Shown in pieces: positions 45,799 through 58,088 of a stretch of DNA of 64,000 nucleotides; position 1 is the first letter of the stretch; every line of letters starts with the position of its first letter. The translations under genes were made by a program, and so were the position numbers. The stretch lies in NCBI GenBank assembly GCA_035610835.1, contig CM069457.1, positions 21,942,658-22,006,657 on the forward strand, read 5' to 3'. The notes beneath the pieces are model-generated. The model searched no databases. It was given only the letters and a program-made list of their open reading frames with translations, and was not told where the DNA came from. The stretch comes from Ophiura sarsii (Eukaryota; Echinodermata; Ophiuroidea; Amphilepidida; Ophiuridae).

Positions 45799-46309
45799 TG
45801 TTTAGCCAATCAGAGCCCCTGTATGGTTACCATGGCAACCAGAGCAAAATTTTAGGTCAATTTTGATAGTTTGCGATATGGGCTATATTATGGTATATAA
45901 CACTTATCGGTCCAGTTTTGGGAAAGTTGTTGAAATCGATATTCTATATAGGGGCTTTTGACCCCAGACTCCCCCCTTAACAGGCTTACATACGTACACT
46001 CCAAGATACAGATAACCATGGGGTGTTTTGAGCTCTGGGGAGCACCTTTCTCACTGAACTGCTGAAAGACCATCTTTTCTTAGAAGATTTTCCAACGTTG
46101 TCAGCCCAGAATATCACTTTTAGACCATTTTGGCATGCTCTATAAATGGTCCCGCCTGATACCCTAACTCATTTGAATGGCTAGGGTTCCTCTAAAAGGG
46201 GGGTCGGGAGAAGATGGCAAAGGGCATTTTGAGAGGTTTAAGAAATGCTCATCCTGCCCTTGTAATTGTACATTATTTAAGTAGTTATGGGCGGCCAAAG
46301 TGACCAAAA

Positions 46310-46530
46310 TGGTACAAAAGGCGTTAGGTATTGTAAAATTGCAAAAGGTAGTGTAAAGATGAAAAAGGTAGTGCATGTAACATATTATAAAAGGGTAGTA
46401 TATAAATACGTAAGGTAGTATGGAAAATGCAAAAGGTAAGTACAAAGTAGGAAATGCAATTCGCAAATGGTAGTGTACAAAACATTTAATGTAGAAAATA
46501 CAAAAGGTATTGTGCAAAACATTTACTGAA
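46310..46530 (+). repeat. Degenerate AAAAGGTAGTGT minisatellite
   Basis: About nine diverged copies of AAAAGGTAGTGTAAA with roughly 22-27-base spacing. The minus-strand open frame across it is repeat-derived. Confidence 0.7.
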
Positions 46531-47777
46531 ATACCTAGTTTCAGACTAAATGAAACTAATTTGAGACCAAATGATGGCAACACTTTTTCTTGCCCTCATT
46601 CTGAATTGTCTTGCCCCCCCCCCCCCCTCTCCCCACCCCAACCACCACTAAAAAGGGATTCTGGCGCCGCCATTTGAACATTGTGTGAAGCATGTAAAGG
46701 ATGACATTTCCAACCCACAATGTTAATGGATTTTGCAACATAATTTGCAATTTTCTCCATTTTGTCTCTTTTCTCGGCATTTCGGCATTGGATATCATAT
46801 TTATATGTGTGTTTATTTATATAACAAATCGAATACTTTCGTTCTTTTCTGGTTAGTGTTGATCAGACTAGCTTTAGTTCGGGTTAATATTTCTAGTTAA
46901 AATCTCGTTTTTCTGGCTATTTTTTAACAATTTAAGGCTTAAAGAAATGGCCTTGTCTTGCATATCACATTACAAAAAAAAGTGACTGATTTCTTGGGGA
47001 AAAAATGCCTTCTTATTTAGGCAGAACCAGACCCGGACAGACATTGATTTTAACCCTACCCTAAGAGAACCGCTGCAAAAGTCATATTTGCTTCTCATAA
47101 GAACTAGGGATCTTCATTATACAGGACTAATGGATAGATTTCAAGTCTCTCAAAGAGAAAATGTTCTATCACTGACTACCTGATTGACTATTCTAAAGGT
47201 TGTATTTAAGGAAAACTCATAAAATGACTGTCATGTAAAGATTTAAAACTCGAGGCATCACTGTGGCTTGACTTGTAACAACGAAAATGTGACTGAATAG
47301 CAGTATTCCAGTTTGCATAAGGCATAGGATTACATTCGAGTTTTTCAATCCTACAACGGTTAATATTGCTTACGATCTAATTTATAAATGATAATACAGT
47401 ATTATGTTTTCTATTTTCATTATTAACATCGGGCTGTTATATCTAATCATGTAATACGGAGAGAAAATGAAAAAACATGTATTTATCTTTAGGGTAATTT
47501 TCTGTGTCCGTTGTCCAAAATCTCTCTCTGGCTTTGATCGCATCATAACCAAAGTGAAACCGGTATCAATCATCATTTACTATAAATGTGAAGCTATGAT
47601 TCAGAGCTATAATTGTGACAAAAGTCATTAGGCTGACATTCATAAAAGCGATGTTATGAGTTAGGAGGTAAACTATTGAATGACCCTCGTAAATGTCTGG
47701 CTAATAATTTCTGATTTAAATCTGGCTTATCGCGTCAAAATATGTTGGGCTTTTACTTTATTTAATTTGCGTCATCA

Positions 47778-48025
47778 CAGTGGCGTAGCCAGAGTGGGTG
47801 TGGGGGGGGGGGGGGGGGGGCACTGTCGGTTTATTTGACCAGAGGAATCATGGAATTATGATGCTCAAGCTTGTTTGGAGCCAAAATGTACCTCAATCGG
47901 GCCAAAAATAGGTGTCAATTCGAAAATGTTCGCGCGCTACGCACGCATTTATTGACTCAAAAAAATCTTGTCGGTTCATTTGTAGTTCTCGCCCACCCAA
48001 TATCAATAACCTAGCTACGCCACTG
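47778..48025. mobile_element. 248-bp hAT-like MITE (CAGTGGCGTAGC family)
   Basis: Starts CAGTGGCGTAGCCAG and ends CCTAGCTACGCCACTG, with GTCATCA on both sides (47771-47777, 48026-48032). Its interior (TTTATTTGACCAGAGGAATC, CCAAAAATAGGTGT, GCGCGCTACGC) matches the element nested in the composite repeats at 24140-24405 and 54720-54960. Located in FN3 intron 1, 300 bases downstream of exon 1. Confidence 0.88.
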
Positions 48026-48331
48026 GTCATCAGATTCTTTTGATCAGATATCTTTTTAAAAAAAATCAAAGTAACAAACAAACAACTCGCCTCCTATACC
48101 ACCCCTTTCAGGTCACAAAGTAAAAGTTATAACCCCCCTATATTCTACCCATGCACCCACCCACCCTCTGATTGTAATAATGAATGGTCTCTTACTTGTT
48201 TGTTAATACGGTGCATTATTAACAGTCATAATTAGTGATTTTCAGGAATTTTGTTTTGTGTAGAATAGAATAATTTTACGCGTTATACTTCCGTTTAGAA
48301 TGTCATGCAAATCCAGCATTCATTCACTTAC

Positions 48332-48407
48332 CTGTAGCCATGTTATGACTATTATAGCTCATCAACACGGACGCAAACAATATAAAGTGTCTTGAAGTAG
48401 ACATCAT
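48332..48407 (-). CDS. Exon 1: start codon and signal peptide
   Basis: Seventy-six coding bases start at tandem ATG codons (48407 and 48404) and end in ACAG before the donor GTAAGTG. The peptide begins MMSTSRHF and continues with a hydrophobic run, ILFASVLM, then SYNSHNMAT. This is a short n-region, an h-region of about eight residues and a polar c-region, as expected for a cleavable signal peptide. The exon ends one base into a codon, matching the phase of the next exon 8.4 kb downstream. Splicing gives ...MAT-A-QCNPPTKL, which puts the first FN3 module directly after the signal. The strong donor and matching phase support this start; the hydrophobic core is short, so cleavage is inferred. 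No promoter was recognised upstream. Confidence 0.75.
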
Positions 48408-49799
48408 GGTGTCATTGTCGCTTAAAACAACGAACAAAGTATCACTATGGCAAATACAATACGATACACTATGTATAATTACAATCCTCTGGTTTAAAAT
48501 CAGATGTCAGTCGTTATATTGCTGAAACAAACGTGTTCAAAACGGCATGTATAACTATCCTGTGACGAATTCTGAATTGTTGTAACTATTTCCTTATCGG
48601 TTTATTAAAATTTATTCTCAGTTCAGTGAACAAATACCAAACTGTGAACTTGACACACAATAATATTGGACAGGTACAGACACATGCAATACCCAATTGG
48701 TTCAGCGCTTGGTTTCAGTGGGTGTAGGAACGCAACTATCACTCAGGGTGCACAACAATGTACACTAAATGGGGTTTCCCCTACCCTTAAGGACGGTGTT
48801 TAAAACTAAAATCGGAAAGTATGCATCACAAAATCCTCAATAAAAAAGACTTGACAGTAATACCATTGCGTACATGCCTATGATTGTTTATTAATTATGA
48901 TTAATGGGACATCACGTACATGCACCCTGACTATAAACTGTGAATATCATCTATATAGGTAAATTTGGAGAGATCTTTCAAATTTGTGCTTACGGCGACA
49001 TTTCCAAGCTCGTCAGAGAGGTAGTCAACTCCATGGGCACATTTTGGAAAATCGAGCTGGTCAACCTACCTATTTTTTCACTTTTTGGTGGGGAAATGTG
49101 ATAATCTTTGAGAAAAAATCACTCTACAGGGTCCAATTTCGGAATTTAGTGTCTAAAACAGAGTTTTATATCAGTGTTTTTGTACATAACCCTATGGAGC
49201 TCATTTAGTGGGTTGACCCCATCAAGTCGTTGCATATAAACTGATATTGAGGTTAATGAATCTGTTCAACGTAGTACCATATAGATCATGTAGATGGCAA
49301 TATCAATACTTTATCGCAAACAACCTCCGCTATGTAATATTTCATTCTGCAACAAACATTTGACATTAGAAGGGTTACAAAATTACCAATTTAAAATAAA
49401 CAAGGATGTCTTGCTTAATAGCCCTTTTGGTAGACCAATTTTAAAAATCCGTTACGGTTTCTTGCATGATCCATTAACTAACAGGAAGAGTTTTTAAGTG
49501 TTGATTGGACATTTGAATGTGGAGAAATAGAGAGTGACTGAAGATGTTGCGAATTGGCATGGAGGTGATCAGGGAGTTGGAAGTGGCAATAAGAAATAAT
49601 AGCAGTCAACAGAAACAATAAATAACTAAAACACATCGATTTCAACCCGTTGACAAGTGCTCCTGCCACTCATGCTTGAAATCGGATACACAACATACCT
49701 AAGGATGAACCACTCATAAATGCCTAATCGTTTTGACTAGATGCCAAGTTAAATCAGATTAACTAGATTTTATAGTCAAAAATTACCTCAAAATATTGC

Positions 49800-50074
49800 A
49801 ATTGGGGGGGGGGGGGGGGTTAAAAAAATGTCGCACAGTCCCCAAAAAACGCACACTCAAAAAAAAATCGCACAGTTAATGTACTACATGTACAATTTTG
49901 CCTTCTATTTGGCCTTCTACCTCGGTCTTTTTTCTCAATTTTTTCTTATTTCCTTTATTTCTCACCCCCTTTTTTTTAAGGGGGTGGGGGCCCAACTTGG
50001 GAGTTTTTTTCGTCAGGGGGGGGGGGGGGGGGGGGTCCATTTTCCCCCCTTGCCCACCCCTGAGCTACGCCACT
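49800..50074 (+). mobile_element. Partial CAGTGGCGTAGC-family element
   Basis: The right end reads GAGCTACGCCACTG (50061-50074) after poly-G and GTCCATTTTCCCCCCTTGCC. The left end is missing; the copy begins in poly-G at about 49804 and contains GTCGCACAGT-like repeats. Confidence 0.65.
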
Positions 50075-51249
50075 GCTCTATTTATTTTATTTAAAAATGT
50101 CATCACTTTGTATTAATAAATATCATTTGTTGATAAAATAAATGATAATGGTGCACAATTTTTTATTTATCAAAAAATACATTAAGTGGATTTGAACATA
50201 TTATATATTGCATATTTAAAAACGCAATTACAGAAACCAAGTAAATGAAAAGAATATATTTGTATAGGCCTACCCCTTACAGATCTTTGTCCAAATTTTT
50301 AACAAAATGTGGTGCATTATTTGTCTTTGACCATAACACATATAGAGGAATCTTTTGTTTATCTCTTCAGTGCACTTTGCCTAAAAAGGTAAGACAATCA
50401 CTCACAAAAACGTCTTTATTTGTAGAATTACCCAAGTCGGGGTGGCGGGGGTGGGGGGGGGGGGGGGGGGGGGGGGGGTTGCCACCTTAAAATACTCGGC
50501 CACCCAAATGAAATCATTACAATATTTAAAAAAGAAAAATATCTTAATTGTATGGTACTGAATCTATGGAGGCAAAGGCAGGAAGGCCAATAAATTTGAA
50601 TGACATAAATTTATTGTCAATTTGTTAGCGGGGATTCAATTATAAAAATGGAATATGTGCAGTGTTAATCGGGTACCGCAGTAACATATTTTTTAAAAAC
50701 AAACGGTAAATGCGATTGAATTCATTTTTTACACAGAGATACTAACAAGTCTGTCATTATTCAAATTTAAAAACAAAATCATCACGAATAACGGATGAAT
50801 GAAGAACATTATTTTGTGTTCTATGCATCTGTCCGATGCCTCGTGGTCAAACAGTAAATCGGGTGCCTTGGTTAAAAGCTTCACCTATGTCAACGCCATT
50901 GGCTTTATACAGATAGGCTACAGGCTATCTTTAGTTGAATAATATTTTGCCATTGATCTATTAAATGTGAGCATTTAGTTCAGACGAACTGGTAGTTTGA
51001 ATGTACCCATCTTATATAATTTATTATTCACTCAGCCGTTTTGAGTCTGATACAATTTCCTGAGTTTTGAATATCGACGGCTGTGAATAGTTACGCAAGA
51101 CAACTAAACTCCATGACCAATACGATAATCACGTCGTCACAATACCATTTAAAAAAAAGCATACGCGTATTTCTAGTAATAAGAATACAGACATGAATCA
51201 ATTTAATTAGGAAATAATAAGAAATTGATAATATATAAACTGGCTTGAA

Positions 51250-51318
51250 TGACCTTGGTTTCGAACCCACTCCCTCTCGCTATCGTGGCGAAAAATTAAC
51301 CACTGGCCACCACGAAAA
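51250..51318 (-). tRNA. tRNA-like sequence (Ser-like, degenerate)
   Basis: On the minus strand, a short A-box TGGCCAGTGG (51300-51309) and B-box GGGTTCGAAACC (51257-51268) frame TCGC-CACGATA-GCGA, which could be an anticodon arm reading CGA. There is no long variable arm, which a true tRNA-Ser would need, and the acceptor ends do not pair. It is likely tRNA-derived debris. Confidence 0.45.
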
Positions 51319-51799
51319 ATGTGTTTACGTGGCACCAGAAGCGGCCGAAATACATGTAGTAAATATTATAGATGTACAAAAGTGACCAATTTTCTTTAAA
51401 TGGTGCTAATCATGGTTTATCTTTGTTGTTAGGGGGCAACTTTGGTATCAAATTGTGCCGGAAAGATTCATCCAAATGTCTATCTAGTCTGTATGGTCAA
51501 ACATATTCGGAAGTTACTCTAAAGGACCTAAACAAAGTGTATGACTTTCTTTTGTTGAGCACTTTACATGATGTTTACCTGAAGCATGATTCTAGTATCA
51601 TATGACTAGCGTAACAAAGGGTCATGTAAACATTGTTAGAAATGTTCGTAAAATTATGAACTCCATCCCATAAATGAAATATTCCGTATTTGTCCCAAAC
51701 AAGAACAGTCCTTAAAAACGAAAGACTTCCGACAGAGGGCAAATATAATAAATAAATGTGTTCTTTAAATTAATGGTTGATGTTCTGATTGTTGGCCCG

Positions 51800-51890
51800 A
51801 TTTTCAACTTATTTTACATGAAAGGTCATCCTTAAAATTGTCCCATTTTCAACTTATTTTACATGAAAGGTCATCCTTAAAATTGTTACA
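51800..51890 (+). repeat. 45-base tandem duplication
   Basis: TTTTCAACTTATTTTACATG followed by AAAGGTCATCCTTAAAATTG occurs twice in immediate succession. A related inverse (AAGGATGACCTTTCATGTAG) occurs at 25829. Confidence 0.9.
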
Positions 51891-53070
51891 TTCCAAAGGT
51901 TGAGTTGCATAACTCCAAATGGTTCTAATTTTGCTCATTGAGAAGTAGGCCTACACAAACTGGTTGGTGGTTAACCACCTTTGGCAGTAATTCACAACAT
52001 TTTAGCATATGATTTCAAAATGGAACATTTCTGGCCCTTAAGATTTTACAGACATAATGAGAAACATATGGGGATTCTTCTGATATCAAAATATCATGAT
52101 GTGAAAAAAAAGCATAGCCAAATAGTGATCGGAACATATACCTTTAATATCATGAATTGGAATAGTTGCGTAATAATAATTTTAATCAGCATTAATCTGA
52201 CAAAGGCTGTTTAAATAATTTAACCATACTCTAGAATCAAATGTAATAATGATAGCCTATACTTATGACAATTTTAAACATATGACAATTAGGCTATCTT
52301 CAATTTTACAATTTATTTCTATTCAATTTCATTTTCCAACATTCAGGCAAACCTTTACAGAAAGTTAACAGTCAGTCGTTAGCGCAATCACTGATGAGAT
52401 AGATAAGCTCTTTCTGTTATCATGGTTATGAGGATCCCGTAGATTCTCGTAGTTAACCATAGATAATCGAGACAGGGACGGTTAAGTGGGTGTTTTGTTT
52501 GAAGCTATGTGTGTTTCGGACCAAGGTCGCTCAACACAAAAGCCGATGTAGCCTTTCGCACTGTCATAAACGCAGATAGTCAATAACTTCTTAACATCCA
52601 TAAATAATCCGCCACTCTCGTTCCCAGATGCATTAAATCGCTAGGAATCGATATCAAAAGAAGTGCTATTGTCCATCGCGCTCAACATCGAGTTTACGTG
52701 TAATAGAATACTTGGTGAAATAAGAATCTATAAACTTCACAAATAGCGTTACATCGATCGCATCGGTGAATGCGTATATTAAATTTATATGTTTCAAATA
52801 TTAGAAGTATATTAACTTTCACCGTTGCTTTTTTATCAAACTAATTGTATGTATCCCGTTAGCTAGTATAAGATACTGTAGTTACCGCAATAGACTATCA
52901 ATACCCGTTCTGTTTACCGGGCTTTTCAAAGTAAATAACGTTCTAAATAACCAATTGGAACGAAATAAAATGCAAATGAAAGCTTATTTACTCAGCTTTC
53001 ATAATACATCAAGATTAGACCCGTGTGTTCCTGTCCTTTTAAGATATATGATGTGCCCGGAGTGTTAACA

Positions 53071-53093
53071 TTTTTTTGGGACACCCTGTATAT
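53071..53093 (+). mobile_element. Solo end of the CAGGGTGTC element
   Basis: TTTTTTTGGGACACCCTGTA matches the right terminus at 20480-20495. No left partner was found nearby. Confidence 0.6.
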
Positions 53094-53607
53094 ACAAAAG
53101 GAGACCGCTGATCGTTTACCCACTAACCTACAATGAAGCATACATCTATTTTACTTCATACTGTTTTATCGAATCAATATATTCAGTCACCAATGTCCCG
53201 AAATGTGATATTTCATGCTACTGCATCGGCGTAAAAACTGACATGAACTGGAAGAAATGGTAGCAAATTTTAGAAGAAAACGTCCGTAAATCCCTTATTT
53301 TACAACGTCGTAAAAAATCCATCTATACAGTGGCACATTATAATGAGTTGTTTGATATCCTTCGTGTTTGAAATAGTAATAGTGTTTAAGACGATTTTTG
53401 CCGCATCATTTGAAGCCCGCTGTGAAGCTCAAATGTGGTGATCAAAATGTGGCACTTGACAATAAAGTGTTTGAATCTCCCGGTTATAACTATAGTCGAT
53501 TCGCAGACATTGGCCGATTTGGCCGATTTACCATTTTCAGTCAGAGGTAACAGAAGCAAAAGAGTGGGAGGCACTCGAATTTAATCGTAATTTGCAAGGT
53601 TAATACC

Positions 53608-56211
53608 AGGCGCGTGCCCAGGGGGGGGGGGGGGGCTTTGGGGGCTCAAGCCCCCCGGGTCCCCAGAGGGTAAAAAAAAAAAAAGAGGGGGAAAAGGGAG
53701 GGGAGGGGAGGAGAGGAGGAGGGGAGGGGAGGGGAGGAGAGGAGGGGAGAGGAGGAAGGGGGAGGAGGAGCCGGGGGGCACTGACATTGTGAAAAGGGTA
53801 TATATAGATATAATAAGGTATGTGCCGCGCTGAAGACCCCCTTTTTCACCCTCTGCTGCTAGTTCTTATGACACCCCTTTTGAGCCTGCATCAGTTCTTA
53901 TAAGACTCCAATTTGATTGAAAATTCAAAAATCGCGAAATTTTGCGTTCCAAACCCCAATTCTTCGAACATTTTGCGTTCTTAAGCCCAAAAAAATCGCA
54001 AATTTGCGTTCTTGCTAATCAAAATTGAACCATATAGGCCAGTTCTCAAGACCTACTTTTTTGAAGAAAAAAATCAGTACCTAAGACCCTATTTTTTGTC
54101 ATAAAATCCACTCAGTTCAGTTCCCCCCTAATTGAGACCCTGGGTGGCACACCCCTACCCAAAAAAAAGCTGAGTGCCCGGGAGGAGGAGGGGAGGAGGA
54201 GGGGAGGGAAAAGGAGAGCCCGGAGCTTTTATTAGTGTCTCTCACTTTTTCTCTACATCTCTGAACCACCATGTGAGTGTTTTATAACGAAAGTAAATAT
54301 TGATAGCAAGGAGAGTTTTAGGTCATCCAGGCAAGTTAAAACCCAACAACTCGGCCCTCTGAATCACCAGTGGCGTAACCAGGGAGACAGCCCCCCCCCC
54401 CACCCCCACATTTGCAAAAGAGTAAAAAATAAAAAGGAAGATAAGGAGGAAGGGTAACGAGCATAGACAGTGCAAGCGGGGAGTGCTCCCCCCATCATTG
54501 TCACGGTGGGGACGATGCCCCCCCCCCCCCAACAACACAAAAAAATCCATTTTTATGATTCCCCCATCATTGTCACGGTGGGGACGATGCCCCCCCCCCA
54601 AAAAAAAGCCATTTTTTTGCGCGAATTAGTTTCAATATTTAACTATTCAACAGTGGCGTCGCCAGGGGGGGGGGGGGGGGGGGGGGTGAGGGGGGACGAT
54701 CGCCCCCCCCCCCAATATTGACGTCGGTTCATTTGACCACAGGATTCATGGAATCATGATGGTCAAAAGTACACAGATGAAAATTTTTCGCCCGCTACGC
54801 TCGCATAATGTGTCCCCAAAGTGCAACATTCTTTGCTACAAGCTTGTTTAAGAGTCAAAATGTACCTCGATCGTGCCAAAAATAGGTGTAAAGTTCTTGT
54901 CGGCTCATTTTCATTTCTCGCCTACCCCCAATATGAATAACCTACCTAATACGCCATTGCTATTCAAGCTTAACAACATGGTTTCAGTAACGTTTTCTGG
55001 ACCATTTTAGGGGGGAAAACTAGAAATTTTGGCGCGCTTCGCGCGAGTTAGATTCAATGTTTCTTTATTCAAGTTATAAAAAGATGGCTTAAGGAACGTT
55101 TATCTGGACCATTTTAGTTTTAAAAAAGTGACAGTTTGTACGCTCAGGAACGTTTTTCTGGAGCTTTTTAGTGTTAAAATAGCATTTTTTTTCAATTTTT
55201 ATTATTCAAGCTTAAAAAAATGGCTTTATGAACGTTTTTCAGGACCATAAAATAACTGTTAAAATAACCAGTTTTTGCACAAATTATTTTCAATGTTTTA
55301 TTATTCAAGCTTAACAAGGTTGCTTCAAGTACGTTTTCAGGACCGTTTCAGTGTAAAAATAACAAATTTTTGCGCGCTATGCGCGAATTAGTTGGAATGT
55401 TTTATTATTCAAGCTTAACAAGATAGTTTCAGGAACGGTTTTTTTAACCTTTCTATTTACAATAGCCATTTTTTGAACAAGATGGCTTCAGAAACGTTTT
55501 CTGGACCTTTTTATTGTTAAAATAGACATTTTTTTGCGCGCTACGCGCGTATTAGTTTCACTGATTATTTATTATTCAAGCTTAACAAGATAGCTTCAGA
55601 AAAGTTTTTCTAAACCTTTATTTTTACAATAGCCAATTTTTTCGCGCTCCGCGGAAATTATTTTTTATTTTGTGTTATTCAATTTCAACAAGATGGCTTC
55701 ATAAACGTTTTCTGAAACTTTTTAGTGTTAAAATAGACATTTTTTGCGCGCTACGCGCGTATTAGTTTCACTGATTATTTATTATTCAAGCTTAACGAGA
55801 TGGCTTCAAGAATGTTTTTCTAAACCTTTAATTTTACATATAGCAAATTTTTGCGCGTTCCGCGCCAATTATTTTCATACTTCTTTGTTATTCAATTGAA
55901 ACAAGATGGCTTCAGAAACGTTTACTGGACCTTTTTAGTGTCAAATAGACATTTTTGGCGCGCTACGCGCAAATTAGTTTCATATTAGGCCTATAAGTCA
56001 AACTTAACAACATGGCTTCAGGAACGGTTTGTTAAACTCCCGGTTAAACCTTTCTTTTGACAATAGCCAATATTCCAAATAATCCAATCCAAACCAAAAT
56101 TCCAATCCAAGGGGGCACATCCCCCTCAGACTCGTGACCGCGGATAGCGGTGCGAACCAATGAACTTTGTTTTTAAGCCCCCCGGGTAAAAAAATCCTGC
56201 GCACGCCTATG
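53608..56211. mobile_element. 2.6-kb composite repeat, copy B (inserted in element 2)
   Basis: Begins AGGCGCGTGCCCAGG, then poly-G, a GGGGA-rich microsatellite, a region with AAGACCCCC...TCTGCTGCTAG, a nested CAGTGGCGTCGCC element (about 54651-54962), and a ~100-base tandem array with GCGCGCTACGCGC cores. Ends ...CTGCGCACGCCTATG. AATACC flanks both ends (53602-53607 and 56212-56217). The intact inverted arm at about 59485 shows a single AATACC where this copy inserted, confirming insertion and a duplication of at least 6 bases. It is roughly collinear with copy A at 23075. No coding capacity recognised. Confidence 0.88.
54950..56010 (+). repeat. ~100-base tandem array with GCGCG hairpin cores (copy B)
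   Basis: This is the array of copy B, unit-for-unit similar to 24400-25570 but missing about 140 bases after the AGTGTTAAAATAGCATTTTTTT stretch near 55190. The unit-number difference shows that the arrays expand or contract after transposition. Confidence 0.85.
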
Positions 56212-56960
56212 AATACCGTGTCTTCATGTGCATGTACTACTGTGATGTAGTCACCACTATGTACCTAGTGACAGGGAACTTGCGGCTGGTATATCGGCAT
56301 AAGTTTGGTTGCAAACAGTTGTGGTCAATTGCCCGCGTATTTTCGATAAAGAAATGTATTGTTATTCAGATAAATTGATAAAGGTATTCAGGTGGTCTCA
56401 TAGCCAGAAATACTTAAAGTAACGTTTATAATCCGTATCTTGGTTGATATAACTGTTTTTCCATTTAATTAGGGCAAATGGTATATAAAAAAATGATTAT
56501 TGAATTATTTTCGGGTTTTTTCTCGCAAATAAATACGTAGAACTGTTATTTTCATTTTAATGTTTACTTTATTCCACGTGCATAATAAAAACGGAAAATA
56601 ATAAAAAGTGTCCACTAAATTATGAATAGGTAAAATGACATACATAATATTTTTCTTTCGAAACCTGTATACGGTCGATGATGGTCGATTTGTTTTTATT
56701 GTGGTAACCGCTTCCAAAGGGATAACACATTTGAAGCTGCTGGATTAAGTTGTCGTGATTGTAAAGCTACATGAACAGCCCTATTCATAAAGCCACACTA
56801 TCATGAATAGCATTTGATTATGGAGCGCAAATAATCATGATAATAACATCTATAAAAGTACCGCTGTTTCATCATTGGTCAAAATGGGTTCCTCTAACGC
56901 ACAATGGACGAGGTCCAAAATCGATACCGATGCGCTAGAGTTTATGAATCTACTATAGTT

Positions 56961-57033
56961 TCCCTTGATAGCGCAGATGGTAAAGCGTTCGCTTGAAGAA
57001 CGGGAGGTCCGGGGTTCGATTCTGCACAATGTC
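56961..57033 (+). tRNA. tRNA-like sequence, left inner end of element 2
   Basis: A-box TAGCGCAGATGG (56969-56980) and B-box GGTTCGATTCT (57013-57023) have normal tRNA spacing. If the anticodon arm is TTCGC/ACGGG, the loop TTGAAGA reads GAA (Phe-like); a better-paired alternative CGTTC/GAACG reads TTG. The acceptor stem does not form. The tail TCTGCACAATGTCA is shared with the copy at 58010. Confidence 0.6.
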
Positions 57034-57354
57034 ACGGATTTTTTTTTCTCTCATCAAAATCAATTTTGTTGGGTTTTTAATTTATTTATGAATGTTTTAT
57101 GATGATTTATGATGACCATGTCTCTTACTCGATATTCCGTCTGGGAGCGATTGTGCTCAGGTTATCCCTTCACCCACTCAAATAATTAGTTTCAAAAGAC
57201 ACATACGCATAATGAGGAAAATCAGGTGTAAATGCAGCAAAACATTGTCATGAAAACCATCTTCAAAACGTCACATCATGGGCCGTCCGTGACCCCGTGT
57301 GTATATTACGTCGCGTCTTTAATACCCATTACGCTACAAGGCCCGCTTGGCAGC

Positions 57355-57666
57355 GCTATAAATTGCTGCCCTAAAAACCGGCAACAAATTTAAATATTCG
57401 CCTTCCATCAAAGGTGGTTGCTATATGACATAATTCTCGTGTGCAACCAACCGGCAGTATTGCAACACCCATTGAGTAGTTTAAACGCATTAAGCGTGGA
57501 TGTAATTTGCGCCATAAATTGCTGCCCTAAAAACCGGCAACAAATTTAAATATTCGCCTTCCATCAAAGGTGGTTGCTATATGACATAATTCTCGTGTGC
57601 AACCAACCGGCAGTATTGCAACACCCATTGAGTAGTTTAAACGCATTAAGCGTGGATGTAATTTGC
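57355..57666 (+). repeat. 156-base tandem duplication
   Basis: Two near-identical units run from CATAAATTGCTGCCCTAAAA to GCGTGGATGTAATTTGC; the second starts at 57511. Both lie in the centre of long-inverted-repeat element 2. Confidence 0.92.
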
Positions 57667-58009
57667 AACATAATAGAAACTCACCCATGCAGTTAGCAAG
57701 AAGTACCGTCGTACACGCCCCGAATTTAAATATACAACCAGGAAATCCTCTCGTAGTAAGTGATAACAATAGGTTTACTAGACCGAATTAATAGCGCTCC
57801 TAAGCGGACAATTTATGTCATGCATAAAATACAATACAACTTTAAAGTCTCTGATCCCGAGCACTATGCCGATGTTTGTTTTTGCTTTGGGAGTATGTAT
57901 ACCAGAATGGTGGGGATCTGTTAACTTATGAAAAAGAAATGAACCAAACATTCATAAACAAATCAAAAAAAAAAAAAAATGACGAGAAAAAAAAAATCAA
58001 ATGACATTG

Positions 58010-58088
58010 TGCAGAGCAGAAGGATCGATTCCGAACCCCGGACCTCCCGTTCTCCAAGCGAACGCTTTACCATCTGAGCTATCAAGGG
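58010..58088 (-). tRNA. tRNA-like sequence, right inner end of element 2
   Basis: On the minus strand, A-box TAGCTCAGATGG (58070-58081) and a B-box variant GGTTCGGAAT (58028-58037) are spaced as in a tRNA. It is very similar to the plus-strand copy at 56961 and faces it. The tail CGATCCTTCTGC then TGCACAATGTCAT also matches the element 1 central copy. The G in the B-box weakens it as a promoter. Confidence 0.55.

Larger units (their letters stand above)
27924..48407 (-). other. FN3-repeat protein gene, 5' part (six exons)
   Basis: This is the only multi-exon gene I can support. Transcription runs right to left: signal-peptide exon, then five FN3 exons. Each intron begins GT and ends AG, and each falls after the first base of a codon (phase 1). 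Joining the exons restores one open frame through every junction, with junction residues A, A, G, V and V, giving at least 559 codons. One exon per module with symmetric 1-1 phases is the classical architecture of FN3 proteins that grew by exon shuffling. The product should enter the secretory pathway and act as an adhesion, matrix or receptor ectodomain. No transmembrane or catalytic domain is visible because the gene runs on beyond 27924, towards an assembly gap at 27168-27267. I cannot name an orthologue. Confidence 0.85.
48420..53480. other. Upstream of the FN3 gene: no gene recognised
   Basis: Apart from the partial MITE (49800), a second poly-G tract (50445-50478), the tRNA-like sequence at 51250 and the tandem pair at 51800, I see only short unconvincing open frames. 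The FN3 promoter should lie at the left edge, above 48407, but I could not assign elements. Confidence 0.5.

Noticed and set aside
51372..51605. 77-codon plus-strand open frame
   Set aside because: No recognised domain, and no splice or promoter context; indistinguishable from chance in AT-rich DNA.
57285..57297. GGCCGTCCGTGACC, similar to the motif of the 2.9-kb element
   Set aside because: Single occurrence without the element's other sequence; probably chance.
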